Assembly: GCA_944385595.1 (NCBI GenBank)
Contig: CALWXY010000082.1
Coordinates: 1-5,735 of the forward strand
Length of the DNA stretch: 5,735 nt
Source: an uncultured Oscillospiraceae bacterium
GTDB taxonomy: Bacteria > Bacillota > Clostridia > Oscillospirales > Oscillospiraceae
Direction: 5' to 3'
Of this stretch, positions 1-5,578 are shown piece after piece. Each line of letters starts with the position of its first letter. Position 1 is the first letter of the stretch. The notes beneath the pieces were generated by a model. The model was not told the origin of the DNA. It ran no database searches and saw only the letters and a program-made list of their open reading frames with translations. Made by a program: the position numbers and the translations under genes.

Positions 1-358
1 AGCAGGCTCTCGCCACGGCGGCGACGCGCTCGCGCCCGCCGATATTGCCGGGATTTATCCTTATTTTCGCGCAGCCCGCCTCCGCGGCGGCGAGCGCGAG
101 GCGGTAGTCGAAGTGTATGTCGGCGACGACGGGGAGCCCCGCCTTCGGCACTATCTCGCGCAGCGCCCCGGCGGCCTCCGCCGTCGGCACGGCGAGGCGG
201 ACTATATCGCAGCCCGCGTCGCGCAGGCACGCTATCTGTTCGAGCGTCGCGGCGGCGTTTTCGGTTTTCGTGTTGGTCATCGACTGCACCGTCACCGGCG
301 CTCCGCCGCCGACAGGCACGCCGCCGACGTTTATCTGTCTTGTAATCTTTCTATCCAC
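1..358 (-). CDS. ispG: 4-hydroxy-3-methylbut-2-enyl diphosphate synthase (IspG/GcpE), N-terminal part, cut by window edge
   Basis: IspG is the cytosolic iron-sulfur enzyme of the MEP pathway that converts methylerythritol cyclodiphosphate to HMBDP. I translated the 119 complete codons present. They show the family's N-terminal TIM-barrel hallmarks in order: RKITRQINVGGVPVG at the start, VQSMTNT near residues 24-30, DIVRLAVPT, VVADIHFDYRLAL, and KIRINPGNIG near residues 98-107. The C-terminal domain with the [4Fe-4S] cysteine ligands lies beyond the window, so integrity cannot be judged. The start is GTG at 358: a TGA stop in the same frame lies only four codons upstream (368-370), no other start codon falls between, and a GAGGA ribosome-binding site sits 6 nt before it. 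The first 8 nt overlap the end of rseP, implying translational coupling. IspG uses isopentenyl-pathway intermediates derived from the product of Dxr, encoded two genes upstream. Confidence 0.95.
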   Translation of the reverse strand, partial: MDRKITRQINVGGVPVGGGAPVTVQSMTNTKTENAAATLEQIACLRDAGCDIVRLAVPTAEAAGALREIVPKAGLPVVADIHFDYRLALAAAEAGCAKIRINPGNIGGRERVAAVARAC

Positions 359-1406
359 TGATAATCCTCACTATATCGTTGTACATGATCAGCACCATCA
401 GCCCCATGAGCAGCAGCAGGCCGGCGGCGTTCACATAGCCCTCGTATTTCGGGTCGAGACTGCGGCGCGAGACAAGCTCTATGAGCCAGGTGAGCGCGAG
501 GAACAGTATGCGCCCGCCGTCGAGTCCCGGTATGGGCAGCAGGTTCATCACCGCGAGGTTAACGGCTATGAGCGCGCCTATATACAGCACGTTCTGCACG
601 CCTATCGACACCGTCGGCGCGGCGGAGCCGACGTCCTGCATCATATCGACTATGCCGACGACGCCCGCCATATCGCTCACTGCTGCGCCGCCGGTGAAGA
701 GGTCGACAAATCCCAGCCGCACGAGGCGCACAAAGTCGAGCGCCTGGTACCACGAGTATTTGAGCACGGCCCACGGCCCGCTCTCCGCGTACTGCATGGT
801 GAAGCCGTAGAGCATACGGGTCTCGCCGTCCTCCTCGTAGGGGACAAGCTCCATTTTGTAGTCGTTTATCTCGATTTTCTCGCCGTCGCGCACTATGACG
901 ATGTCCATGAGGTCGCTGCCGCCGTTGCGCGCGAAGTAGGTGGAGACGTCGGAGGCGAAGTAGGTGCGCTCGCCGTTGACCTTATAGAATCTGTCGCCCA
1001 CCTGGAAGGTGCCCTCATACGGGCAGCCGTCCATGAAGCCGGTGATCACCGGCGCGGCGAAGCCGCCGAGGGTCGCGAATATGCACACCACCATCAGCAG
1101 GCCGAGGATGAAATTCATGGCCGCCCCGGCGGCGAGGATGATAAAGCGCTTAATGCGGCTCTTGTTCTGGAAGGCGCGCGGGTCGTCGGAGCCGCCGTCC
1201 TCGCCCTCCATGGCGCAGTAGCCGCCGAGCGGCAGCACGCGCAGGGCGTAGAGCGTCTCGCCCCGCTGCTTTTTCCAGATGGCGGGGCCCATGCCTATTG
1301 AGAATTCGTTGACGCGCACTCCGCAGGCCTTCGCCGCCATGAAATGGCCTAGCTCGTGCACCGCGATCAGCACGCCGAAAATGATAATTGCGAGAATAAG
1401 ATACAT
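351..1406 (-). CDS. rseP: Site-2 intramembrane zinc metalloprotease, RseP/RasP family (M50)
   Basis: A 351-residue membrane protease of the M50 family. In known relatives it makes the second, intramembrane cut in anti-sigma factors and clears signal-peptide remnants. The zinc motif HELGH is at residues 17-21, within the first membrane helix. The third metal ligand is expected in the conserved NLLPIPGLDGG segment (about 288-298, Asp near 296). A second hydrophobic segment lies around 87-112, a degenerate PDZ-like region about 115-190, and C-terminal helices about 272-292 and 326-345. There is a single PDZ-like region, as in Firmicutes RasP, rather than the tandem pair of E. coli RseP. I place the start at ATG 1406 because AAGAGG lies 7 nt before it. 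The TTG one codon upstream (1409) would leave only 4 nt. The ATG shares its A with the dxr stop (TGATG), so translation is probably coupled. The substrate cannot be inferred from the window. Confidence 0.95.
   Translation of the reverse strand: MYLILAIIIFGVLIAVHELGHFMAAKACGVRVNEFSIGMGPAIWKKQRGETLYALRVLPLGGYCAMEGEDGGSDDPRAFQNKSRIKRFIILAAGAAMNFILGLLMVVCIFATLGGFAAPVITGFMDGCPYEGTFQVGDRFYKVNGERTYFASDVSTYFARNGGSDLMDIVIVRDGEKIEINDYKMELVPYEEDGETRMLYGFTMQYAESGPWAVLKYSWYQALDFVRLVRLGFVDLFTGGAAVSDMAGVVGIVDMMQDVGSAAPTVSIGVQNVLYIGALIAVNLAVMNLLPIPGLDGGRILFLALTWLIELVSRRSLDPKYEGYVNAAGLLLLMGLMVLIMYNDIVRIISG
365..369 (-). promoter_or_regulatory. Ribosome-binding site deciding the GTG start of ispG
   Basis: GAGGA on the minus strand, inside the last codons of rseP, ends 6 nt before GTG at 358. 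It supports the unusual GTG start, which is also the only start codon available after the upstream in-frame TGA. Confidence 0.7.
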
Positions 1407-2545
1407 CAAAATGCCTCTTCAACATGGATTCGAGCCGCCCTGTCCGCCGCCAAAACGGCGTCCAGTCCGGCGTCGTCGGTGTAATATATGCTGCTCAGAG
1501 CCGAGTCAACACAGCCGTATATCTCGTTATAGCCTATCTCGCCGCGCAGGAACTTATGCACAGCGACCTCATTTGCGGCGTTCAAAATTGCCGGAGCGGT
1601 GCCGCCGCGCCGCGCCGCCTCCATGGCGAGCGCGAGGCAGGGCGTCTGCTCCAGATTCGGCTCGAAAAACGTGAGCTCTGCGTATTTCGCGAGGCTCAGC
1701 CGCTCGCTGCCGGGCGCGCGGCGCTCCGGCCAGGTCAGCGCGTACTGTATGGGCAGCGCCATATCCGGCACGCCCAGCTGCGCTATGACCGCGCCGTCTA
1801 TAAACTCGACCGCCGAGTGGACGACGCTCTCGGGGTGTATCAGCACCTGTATCTCGTCCGGCGAGACGGAGAAGAGGTGCATTGCCTCTATGAACTCGAG
1901 GCCCTTGTTCATCATCGTCGCGCTGTCGACGCTTATCTTGGCGCCCATGCTCCAGTTGGGGTGCTTCACCGCCATCTGGGGCGTGACGCATCTGGTCTGC
2001 TCCCTCGTCCAGCCGCGGAACGGCCCGCCGGAGGCCGTGAGTATGACCGAGCGCAGCTCGGCGCGCCTCCCGGCGAGGCTCTGGAATATGGCGGAATGCT
2101 CGGAGTCGACCGGCACTATCTCCGCGCCGCGGCGCCGCGCCTCGCCCATGACCAGCCTGCCCGCGCAGACCAGCGTCTCCTTATTGGCGAGGCCTATGCG
2201 CTTTTTCGCCTCTATGGCGGCGAGGGTCGGCCTGAGGCCGACGGCGCCGCTCACGGCGGTGATGACGCACTGAGCGCTCTCCTCTCTGGCGGCCTCTATG
2301 AGGCCGTCCATACCGGAGAGCACCTTCGTATCCGTATCGGCGAGGCGCAGCCGCAGCTCCGCCGCCGCGTCCTCATTGAAGACGGCGGCGATTTTCGGCT
2401 TAACCTCCCTCGCCTGCTGTTCCATCAGCTCTATATTTGAAAATGCCGCTATGGCCGAGACCTTGATTCCCAGCTTCTTTGCGACGGCCATGCTCTGCCG
2501 CCCCACGCTGCCCGTGGAGCCGAGCACTGATATTGTTTCCATCAT
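1406..2545 (-). CDS. dxr: 1-deoxy-D-xylulose 5-phosphate reductoisomerase
   Basis: Dxr is the cytosolic NADPH- and divalent-metal-dependent enzyme that turns DXP into MEP, the first committed step of the MEP isoprenoid route and the fosmidomycin target. The 379 residues match the usual family length. The NADPH-binding loop GSTGSVGRQS is at 9-18 and ANKETLV at 120-126. Metal ligands are in PVDSEHSA (Asp147, Glu149), with the third acidic ligand in MNKGLE (Glu217). LTASGGPF is at 169-176, the flexible active-site loop HPNWSMG at 195-201, and DSATMMNK at 207-214. HPESVVHS and QLGVPDM follow, then the C-terminal helical domain. Two ATG codons start the frame; the first (2545) is chosen because it lies 9 nt after GAGGA, the second 12 nt. 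All catalytic residues I can check are present. It starts 12 nt after cdsA and its stop overlaps the rseP start by one base. Confidence 0.97.
   Translation of the reverse strand: MMETISVLGSTGSVGRQSMAVAKKLGIKVSAIAAFSNIELMEQQAREVKPKIAAVFNEDAAAELRLRLADTDTKVLSGMDGLIEAAREESAQCVITAVSGAVGLRPTLAAIEAKKRIGLANKETLVCAGRLVMGEARRRGAEIVPVDSEHSAIFQSLAGRRAELRSVILTASGGPFRGWTREQTRCVTPQMAVKHPNWSMGAKISVDSATMMNKGLEFIEAMHLFSVSPDEIQVLIHPESVVHSAVEFIDGAVIAQLGVPDMALPIQYALTWPERRAPGSERLSLAKYAELTFFEPNLEQTPCLALAMEAARRGGTAPAILNAANEVAVHKFLRGEIGYNEIYGCVDSALSSIYYTDDAGLDAVLAADRAARIHVEEAF
1414..1419 (-). promoter_or_regulatory. Ribosome-binding site deciding the rseP start
   Basis: AAGAGG within the final codons of dxr lies 7 nt before ATG 1406 but only 4 nt before the alternative TTG at 1409. 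The spacing favours the ATG. Confidence 0.6.
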
Positions 2546-2554
2546 TTTTTGAAA

Positions 2555-2560
2555 TCCTCA
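2555..2560 (-). promoter_or_regulatory. Fused cdsA stop codon and dxr ribosome-binding site
   Basis: TGAGGA contains both the cdsA stop (TGA, 2560-2558) and the GAGGA that serves dxr, 9 nt before ATG 2545. A ribosome terminating on cdsA stops directly over the next initiation signal. Confidence 0.65.
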
Positions 2561-3373
2561 GATGATAAAAGCCGGCACGAGCAGCACGAGCAGCTCCGAC
2601 AGCGCCGCGACAAAGACCATGCCGTCGAACCTGTCGAGTATGCCGCCGTGGCCGGGTATGATATTGCTGTAGTCCTTGATGCCGCTGAGTCTCTTCACCG
2701 CCGAGAAGCAGAGGTCGCCGAACTGACAGGCGAGGCTGCCGAGCATACCATAGGCCGCGAGCACCTGGAATCTCACGGTGTAATCCAGCCCCTTGAGCAC
2801 GAGGCCGTAGATCAGCAGCACGGCTATGGTGATGAGGAAGCCGCCCGCCGAGCCCTCTATGGTCTTTTTGGGACTGAGCTTCGGCACCAGCTTGTGCCTG
2901 CCGAGGAACACGCCGACGAAGTAGGCGCCCGAGTCGCTCGAAAACGCTATCAGGAAGGGCAGGGCCACGAAGGCGTTGCCCATGGCGTCGAGCCTGACTA
3001 TGGCGGTGAGGAAATACGGTATGGCGTAGCCGGAGAGGACGCCCGCCGCGACTATGTCGAAGCCCATCGGCTCCTCGCCGCAGAACGAGAACATCAGCTC
3101 TCCGAACATGTATGCGAGCACGGCGATGAACAGCGCGTAGTCCCACACGCCGCCGGGCGCGAGCGATTCGCTCAGAGGCACGAGCGCCGCGAGCACGCCG
3201 CAGACAACCGGTATGCGCTGCGGCGCGCCGGGCTTGACGCAGCGGAAAAACTCCCAGGCGGCTATGGCGGCTATGGCCCCCATGAGCACGCCCAGCACCC
3301 AGGCGGGCAGGAAAAACACTATGACCGCCAGCACCGGTATGCAGACGACTCCCACGATTATCCTTGTTTTCAT
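2558..3373 (-). CDS. cdsA: Phosphatidate cytidylyltransferase (CDP-diacylglycerol synthase)
   Basis: CdsA is an integral membrane enzyme that makes CDP-diacylglycerol from phosphatidic acid and CTP, the branch point of bacterial phospholipid synthesis. The 271-residue protein is mostly hydrophobic helices, starting with a membrane segment at about 5-22 and continuing with segments around 27-45, 56-72, 79-97, 107-125, 134-146, 178-195 and 253-271. The family core is clear: DSGAYFVG at 147-154, LSPKKTIEGSAGG at 166-178, and the CTP-transferase signature from Ser224 to Asp250, including KR, KD, PGHGG (240-244) and LDRFD (246-250). The length is normal for the family. ATG 3373 is preceded by GGGAGG at 8 nt spacing. 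It lies 42 nt after uppS and its stop is built into the ribosome-binding site of dxr. It shares the membrane-lipid theme of uppS, which uses a different (isoprenoid) chemistry. Confidence 0.97.
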   Translation of the reverse strand: MKTRIIVGVVCIPVLAVIVFFLPAWVLGVLMGAIAAIAAWEFFRCVKPGAPQRIPVVCGVLAALVPLSESLAPGGVWDYALFIAVLAYMFGELMFSFCGEEPMGFDIVAAGVLSGYAIPYFLTAIVRLDAMGNAFVALPFLIAFSSDSGAYFVGVFLGRHKLVPKLSPKKTIEGSAGGFLITIAVLLIYGLVLKGLDYTVRFQVLAAYGMLGSLACQFGDLCFSAVKRLSGIKDYSNIIPGHGGILDRFDGMVFVAALSELLVLLVPAFII

Positions 3374-3391
3374 CTCGGGAACCTCCCAGCC

Positions 3392-3407
3392 GCCCGTCTA
3401 TGCGGGC
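3392..3407 (-). other. Small hairpin in the uppS-cdsA gap
   Basis: The 42-nt gap between the uppS stop and the cdsA start contains GCCCG and CGGGC separated by 6 nt, a possible 5-bp stem. It ends only 4 nt before the GGGAGG ribosome-binding site of cdsA. It has no U-tract, so it is not a terminator. It may be chance in GC-rich DNA. Confidence 0.25.
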
Positions 3408-3415
3408 CGATATTT

Positions 3416-4129
3416 TTATATTCCGCCGAAGCGGCGGCTGCGCCGGTTATACTCGGCTATGGCCGCGTCCAGCTCGGCATTGGTGAAGTCCGGCCAGAGA
3501 GTGTCGGTGAAATAGAGCTCGGCGTAGGCCGCCTGCCACAGCAGGAAGTTGCTCAGCCGCTGCTCCCCGCCGGGGCGTATCAGCAAATCAGGGTCGGGTA
3601 TGCCGGCGGAGTAGAGGCAGTCGGAAAGGCCCTGCTCGCCGCCCTCGAATCCGCGCTCAGACCACAGCCGCGCGGCGCGCATCAGCTCGTCGCGCCCGCC
3701 GTAGTTTACGCAGATATTCACCTGGCAGCCCTCGAAGTGCGTGCTTATCTCGTCGGTGCGGGCGATGAGCGCGCGCAGCTCCGGCGAGAGGACGCTCGTG
3801 TCGCCGAAAAATTTCATCTTGACCCGGTCGCGCTCCATCTGGTCTATGGCCTCGCGGAGGTACTTGTCCAAAAGACCCATGATGGCCTCGACCTCCTCTT
3901 TCGGGCGCTTCCAGTTCTCAGTCGAAAAGGCGTACACCGTGAGGTACTGCACGCCTATGTCCTTGCAATATGTAGCTATGCGTCTGAAAGTCTCCGCGCC
4001 GGCGGCGTGCCCGGCGGTGCGCGGCAGGCCGCGCTTTTTCGCCCAGCGGCCGTTGCCGTCCATAATTATTGCTATGTGCGCCGGCGGCTCGCCGCGCTCC
4101 GGCGCCGCTTTCTTCTTTCCGAAAAGCAT
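3416..4129 (-). CDS. uppS: Isoprenyl transferase (undecaprenyl diphosphate synthase, cis-prenyltransferase)
   Basis: UppS condenses isopentenyl diphosphate onto farnesyl diphosphate to build the C55 carrier lipid used in peptidoglycan and other envelope polymers. It acts as a soluble or membrane-associated homodimer. The 237 residues fit the family. Motifs in order: HIAIIMDGNGRWA at 18-30 with the catalytic Asp24, His41, YAFSTENWKRP at 67-77, VNYGGRDEL at 141-149, then DLLIRPGGEQRLSNFLLWQ (181-199) with Arg185 and Arg191 for diphosphate binding, and AYAELYF with Glu204. The RPGGE segment has Pro where E. coli has Thr; I read this as family variation. The first 16 residues are a polar, lysine-rich leader before the core. 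ATG 4129 follows GAGGA at 6 nt spacing. Its isopentenyl substrate derives from the pathway of Dxr and IspG in the same operon. Chain length cannot be proved from sequence. Confidence 0.96.
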   Translation of the reverse strand: MLFGKKKAAPERGEPPAHIAIIMDGNGRWAKKRGLPRTAGHAAGAETFRRIATYCKDIGVQYLTVYAFSTENWKRPKEEVEAIMGLLDKYLREAIDQMERDRVKMKFFGDTSVLSPELRALIARTDEISTHFEGCQVNICVNYGGRDELMRAARLWSERGFEGGEQGLSDCLYSAGIPDPDLLIRPGGEQRLSNFLLWQAAYAELYFTDTLWPDFTNAELDAAIAEYNRRSRRFGGI

Positions 4130-4151
4130 GTCTTATCCTCATTAGCGCGCA

Positions 4152-4178
4152 ATCCAGGGGAGCGCTGCTCCCCTGGAT
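4152..4178 (-). repeat. Perfect 12-bp inverted repeat (hairpin) between frr and uppS
   Basis: In the 59-nt frr-uppS gap, ATCCAGGGGAGC and its exact reverse complement GCTCCCCTGGAT are separated by 3 nt, giving a very stable stem-loop in the transcript. It starts 10 nt after the frr stop and ends 11 nt before the uppS ribosome-binding site. Neither strand has a T-tract after it, so it does not look like an intrinsic terminator. It could be an mRNA stability or processing element, a partial attenuator, or a copy of a dispersed palindromic repeat. Confidence 0.8.
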
Positions 4179-4188
4179 CGCATGTCGT

Positions 4189-4749
4189 TCATATCGCGAA
4201 AAGCTCTTTTTCCTTTTTCGCGGTCATGTCATCGACTTCCTTGATATAGTTGTCGGTGAGCTGCTGTATATCCTTTTCCATGTTTTTCATGTCGTCCTCG
4301 GTAATCTCGGACTTCTTCTTCATGGCCTTGAACTTGTCCATAGCGTCGCGGCGGATGTTGCGGACGGCGACCTTGCCCTCCTCGCCGTATTTGCGGACCT
4401 GCTTGACCAGCTCTTTTCTGCGCTCCTCAGTCAGCTGCGGGAAGGCGAGGCGGATGACTCTGCCGTCGTTGGTCGGGTTGATGCCGAGCTCGGAGGCGAG
4501 TATGGCCTTCTCTATGCTCTTGAGCGCCGAGCTGTCCCACGGCTGGATGGCCAGGGTGCGGGGGTCGGGCGTCGAGATGGAGGCTATCTGCTGTATCGGG
4601 GTCGGCGTGCCGTAGTAGTCGACGGATATCTGGTTGAGCACGTTGGCGTTGGCCTTGCCGGCGCGGACGGAGTCGAACTGCTCCAGAAGCACCTCGATGG
4701 TCTTTTTCATGCGGCGCTCAAAATCTTTGTACTCATCCTTATAATTCAT
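4189..4749 (-). CDS. frr: Ribosome recycling factor
   Basis: RRF works in the cytosol with EF-G to split post-termination ribosomes into subunits. The 186 residues are the standard length. The N-terminal helix of domain I leads to VRAGKANANVL (28-38). Domain II is the small beta region with VDYYGTPTPIQQIASIS (43-59) and DPRTLAIQPWD (62-72). INPTNDGRVIRLAFPQLTEERR (90-111) follows, and then the long C-terminal helices with VRNIRRDA (129-136); Arg133 corresponds to the arginine of E. coli RRF known to be essential. The C-terminus is a charged coiled helix ending in KEKELFAI. ATG 4749 has an excellent AAGGAGG site 7 nt upstream, which includes the pyrH stop codon. It is 12 nt downstream of pyrH, the usual partner in bacteria. 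No anomaly is seen. Confidence 0.98.
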   Translation of the reverse strand: MNYKDEYKDFERRMKKTIEVLLEQFDSVRAGKANANVLNQISVDYYGTPTPIQQIASISTPDPRTLAIQPWDSSALKSIEKAILASELGINPTNDGRVIRLAFPQLTEERRKELVKQVRKYGEEGKVAVRNIRRDAMDKFKAMKKKSEITEDDMKNMEKDIQQLTDNYIKEVDDMTAKKEKELFAI

Positions 4750-4756
4750 CTCAGTT

Positions 4757-4763
4757 CCTCCTT
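4757..4763 (-). promoter_or_regulatory. Ribosome-binding site of frr fused to the pyrH stop codon
   Basis: AAGGAGG, 7 nt before ATG 4749, is a full-strength Shine-Dalgarno sequence. Its first two bases are the last two bases of the pyrH TAA stop, so termination and re-initiation sites coincide. Confidence 0.75.
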
Positions 4764-5484
4764 ATTTTTGAACGATAGTGCCAATCCGCTCTCCCATGAC
4801 GGCGCGGACGATATTCTCGGGGTCTTTCAGCGCGAAGACAAGCACCGGTATGTTGTTGTCCATCGCCATTGAGGTCGCGGTGGAGTCCATGACGGCGAGG
4901 TGCTTTGCGAGCACGTCGTCGTAGGTGATGGAGTCGTATTTGACGGCGCTCGGGTCTTTCTTGGGGTCGGCGCTGTAGACGCCGTCGATATTCTTTGCGA
5001 GGAGTATGGCGTCGGCATTGACCTCCGCGGCCTTCAGCACGGCGGCGGTGTCCGTCGAGAAGAAGGGGGAGCCGGTGCCGCAGCCGAAGATGACCACGCG
5101 GCCTTTGCTGAGGTGTCTTATGGCTCTGAGCCTGATATAAGGCTCGGCCACGGCGCGAATCTCTATCGCGGTCTGCACTCTGACCTCGGCGCCCATCTGC
5201 TCCAGGACGTCCGCGAGGGCGAGGCAGTTCATAACCGTCGCCATCATGCCCATATGGTCGGCTCTGGTGCGCTCTATTCTCCCGGCGCCGTCCTTGATGC
5301 CGCGCCAGAAGTTGCCGCCTCCGACGACTATGCCGACCTCTACGCCGAGCTCGACGCATTTGCGGACTGCCGCGCACACGCTCTCGACTATGTCGAAGTC
5401 GAAGCCGCGGCGCTTATTGCCGGCGAGCGCCTCTCCGCTTATTTTGAGCAGGACTCTTTTATAGGCGGGTTTAGCTGCGTCCAT
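4762..5484 (-). CDS. pyrH: Uridylate kinase (UMP kinase)
   Basis: PyrH is the hexameric cytosolic amino-acid-kinase-fold enzyme that phosphorylates UMP to UDP, feeding nucleic acid and UDP-sugar synthesis. With the start at ATG 5484 it is 240 residues, the usual length. Visible motifs: LLKISGEAL at 12-20 (Lys14, phosphate binding), [10 protein letters not shown] at 53-62, RADHMGM at 75-81 (Asp76 region, UMP site), [16 protein letters not shown] at 133-148, [12 protein letters not shown] at 163-174, MDSTA at 199-203 and [10 protein letters not shown] at 208-217. A longer reading from TTG 5502 adds six codons, but that TTG has no ribosome-binding site and AAAGGAG lies within the extension, 8 nt before ATG 5484; I therefore choose the ATG. 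It appears to be the first gene of the operon, downstream of an AT-rich promoter-like gap, whereas in many bacteria rpsB-tsf precede it. Confidence 0.97.
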   Translation of the reverse strand: MDAAKPAYKRVLLKISGEALAGNKRRGFDFDIVESVCAAVRKCVELGVEVGIVVGGGNFWRGIKDGAGRIERTRADHMGMMATVMNCLALADVLEQMGAEVRVQTAIEIRAVAEPYIRLRAIRHLSKGRVVIFGCGTGSPFFSTDTAAVLKAAEVNADAILLAKNIDGVYSADPKKDPSAVKYDSITYDDVLAKHLAVMDSTATSMAMDNNIPVLVFALKDPENIVRAVMGERIGTIVQK

Positions 5485-5492
5485 TGCTGTTT

Positions 5493-5499
5493 CTCCTTT
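5493..5499 (-). promoter_or_regulatory. Ribosome-binding site deciding the pyrH start
   Basis: AAAGGAG lies 8 nt before ATG 5484, while the TTG at 5502 would have this site inside the coding region. This decides the shorter start. Confidence 0.8.
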
Positions 5500-5522
5500 C
5501 AAAGGTTCATTACCATGATTTT

Positions 5523-5552
5523 AATATATTTATTCCCTTTTTAAAAGAGCAA
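5523..5552 (-). promoter_or_regulatory. Candidate sigma-A-type promoter for the pyrH operon
   Basis: On the minus strand, a -10-like TATATT (5528-5523, 5 of 6 to consensus) is preceded by TTGCTC (5552-5547, 3 of 6 to the -35 consensus) with an 18-nt spacer. The site sits in the only clearly AT-rich DNA of the window and would give a 5' leader of about 30 nt before the pyrH ATG. The -35 is weak, so the exact position is uncertain. Confidence 0.45.
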
Positions 5553-5578
5553 ATTTGTTTTTTCTGCCGTTTTTTGAC

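Noticed and set aside
117..1301. Plus-strand open frame of about 394 codons opposite ispG and rseP
   Set aside because: It is antisense to two conserved genes and its composition is that of a shadow frame; no family resemblance is seen.
1407..1409. TTG start for rseP
   Set aside because: It would sit only 4 nt after the AAGAGG site; the next codon, ATG 1406, has a normal 7-nt spacing and adjoins the dxr stop.
1424..2440. Plus-strand open frame of about 338 codons opposite dxr
   Set aside because: It is a codon-bias shadow of dxr, whose motifs are unambiguous.
4152..4178. Intrinsic terminator between frr and uppS
   Set aside because: The stem is strong but neither strand carries the T-run that an intrinsic terminator needs.
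2549..4249. Long plus-strand open frame of about 566 codons opposite cdsA and uppS
   Set aside because: It lies antisense to well-supported genes, has no recognisable motifs, is rich in His, Arg, Ala and Glu as expected from reverse-reading GC-rich codons, and has no convincing ribosome-binding site.
4751..5377. Minus-strand frame of about 208 codons overlapping pyrH
   Set aside because: It is an arginine-rich shifted frame inside pyrH, typical of a GC-rich shadow, and it lacks its own motifs.
5485..5502. Upstream TTG start for pyrH
   Set aside because: The ribosome-binding site AAAGGAG lies inside this six-codon extension, 8 nt before ATG 5484, so the extension is 5' leader.
5541..5578. 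Terminator for the transporter-like gene
   Set aside because: After its stop there are A-runs and a poor AT-only dyad, but no GC-rich stem followed by a T-run on the transcript strand.
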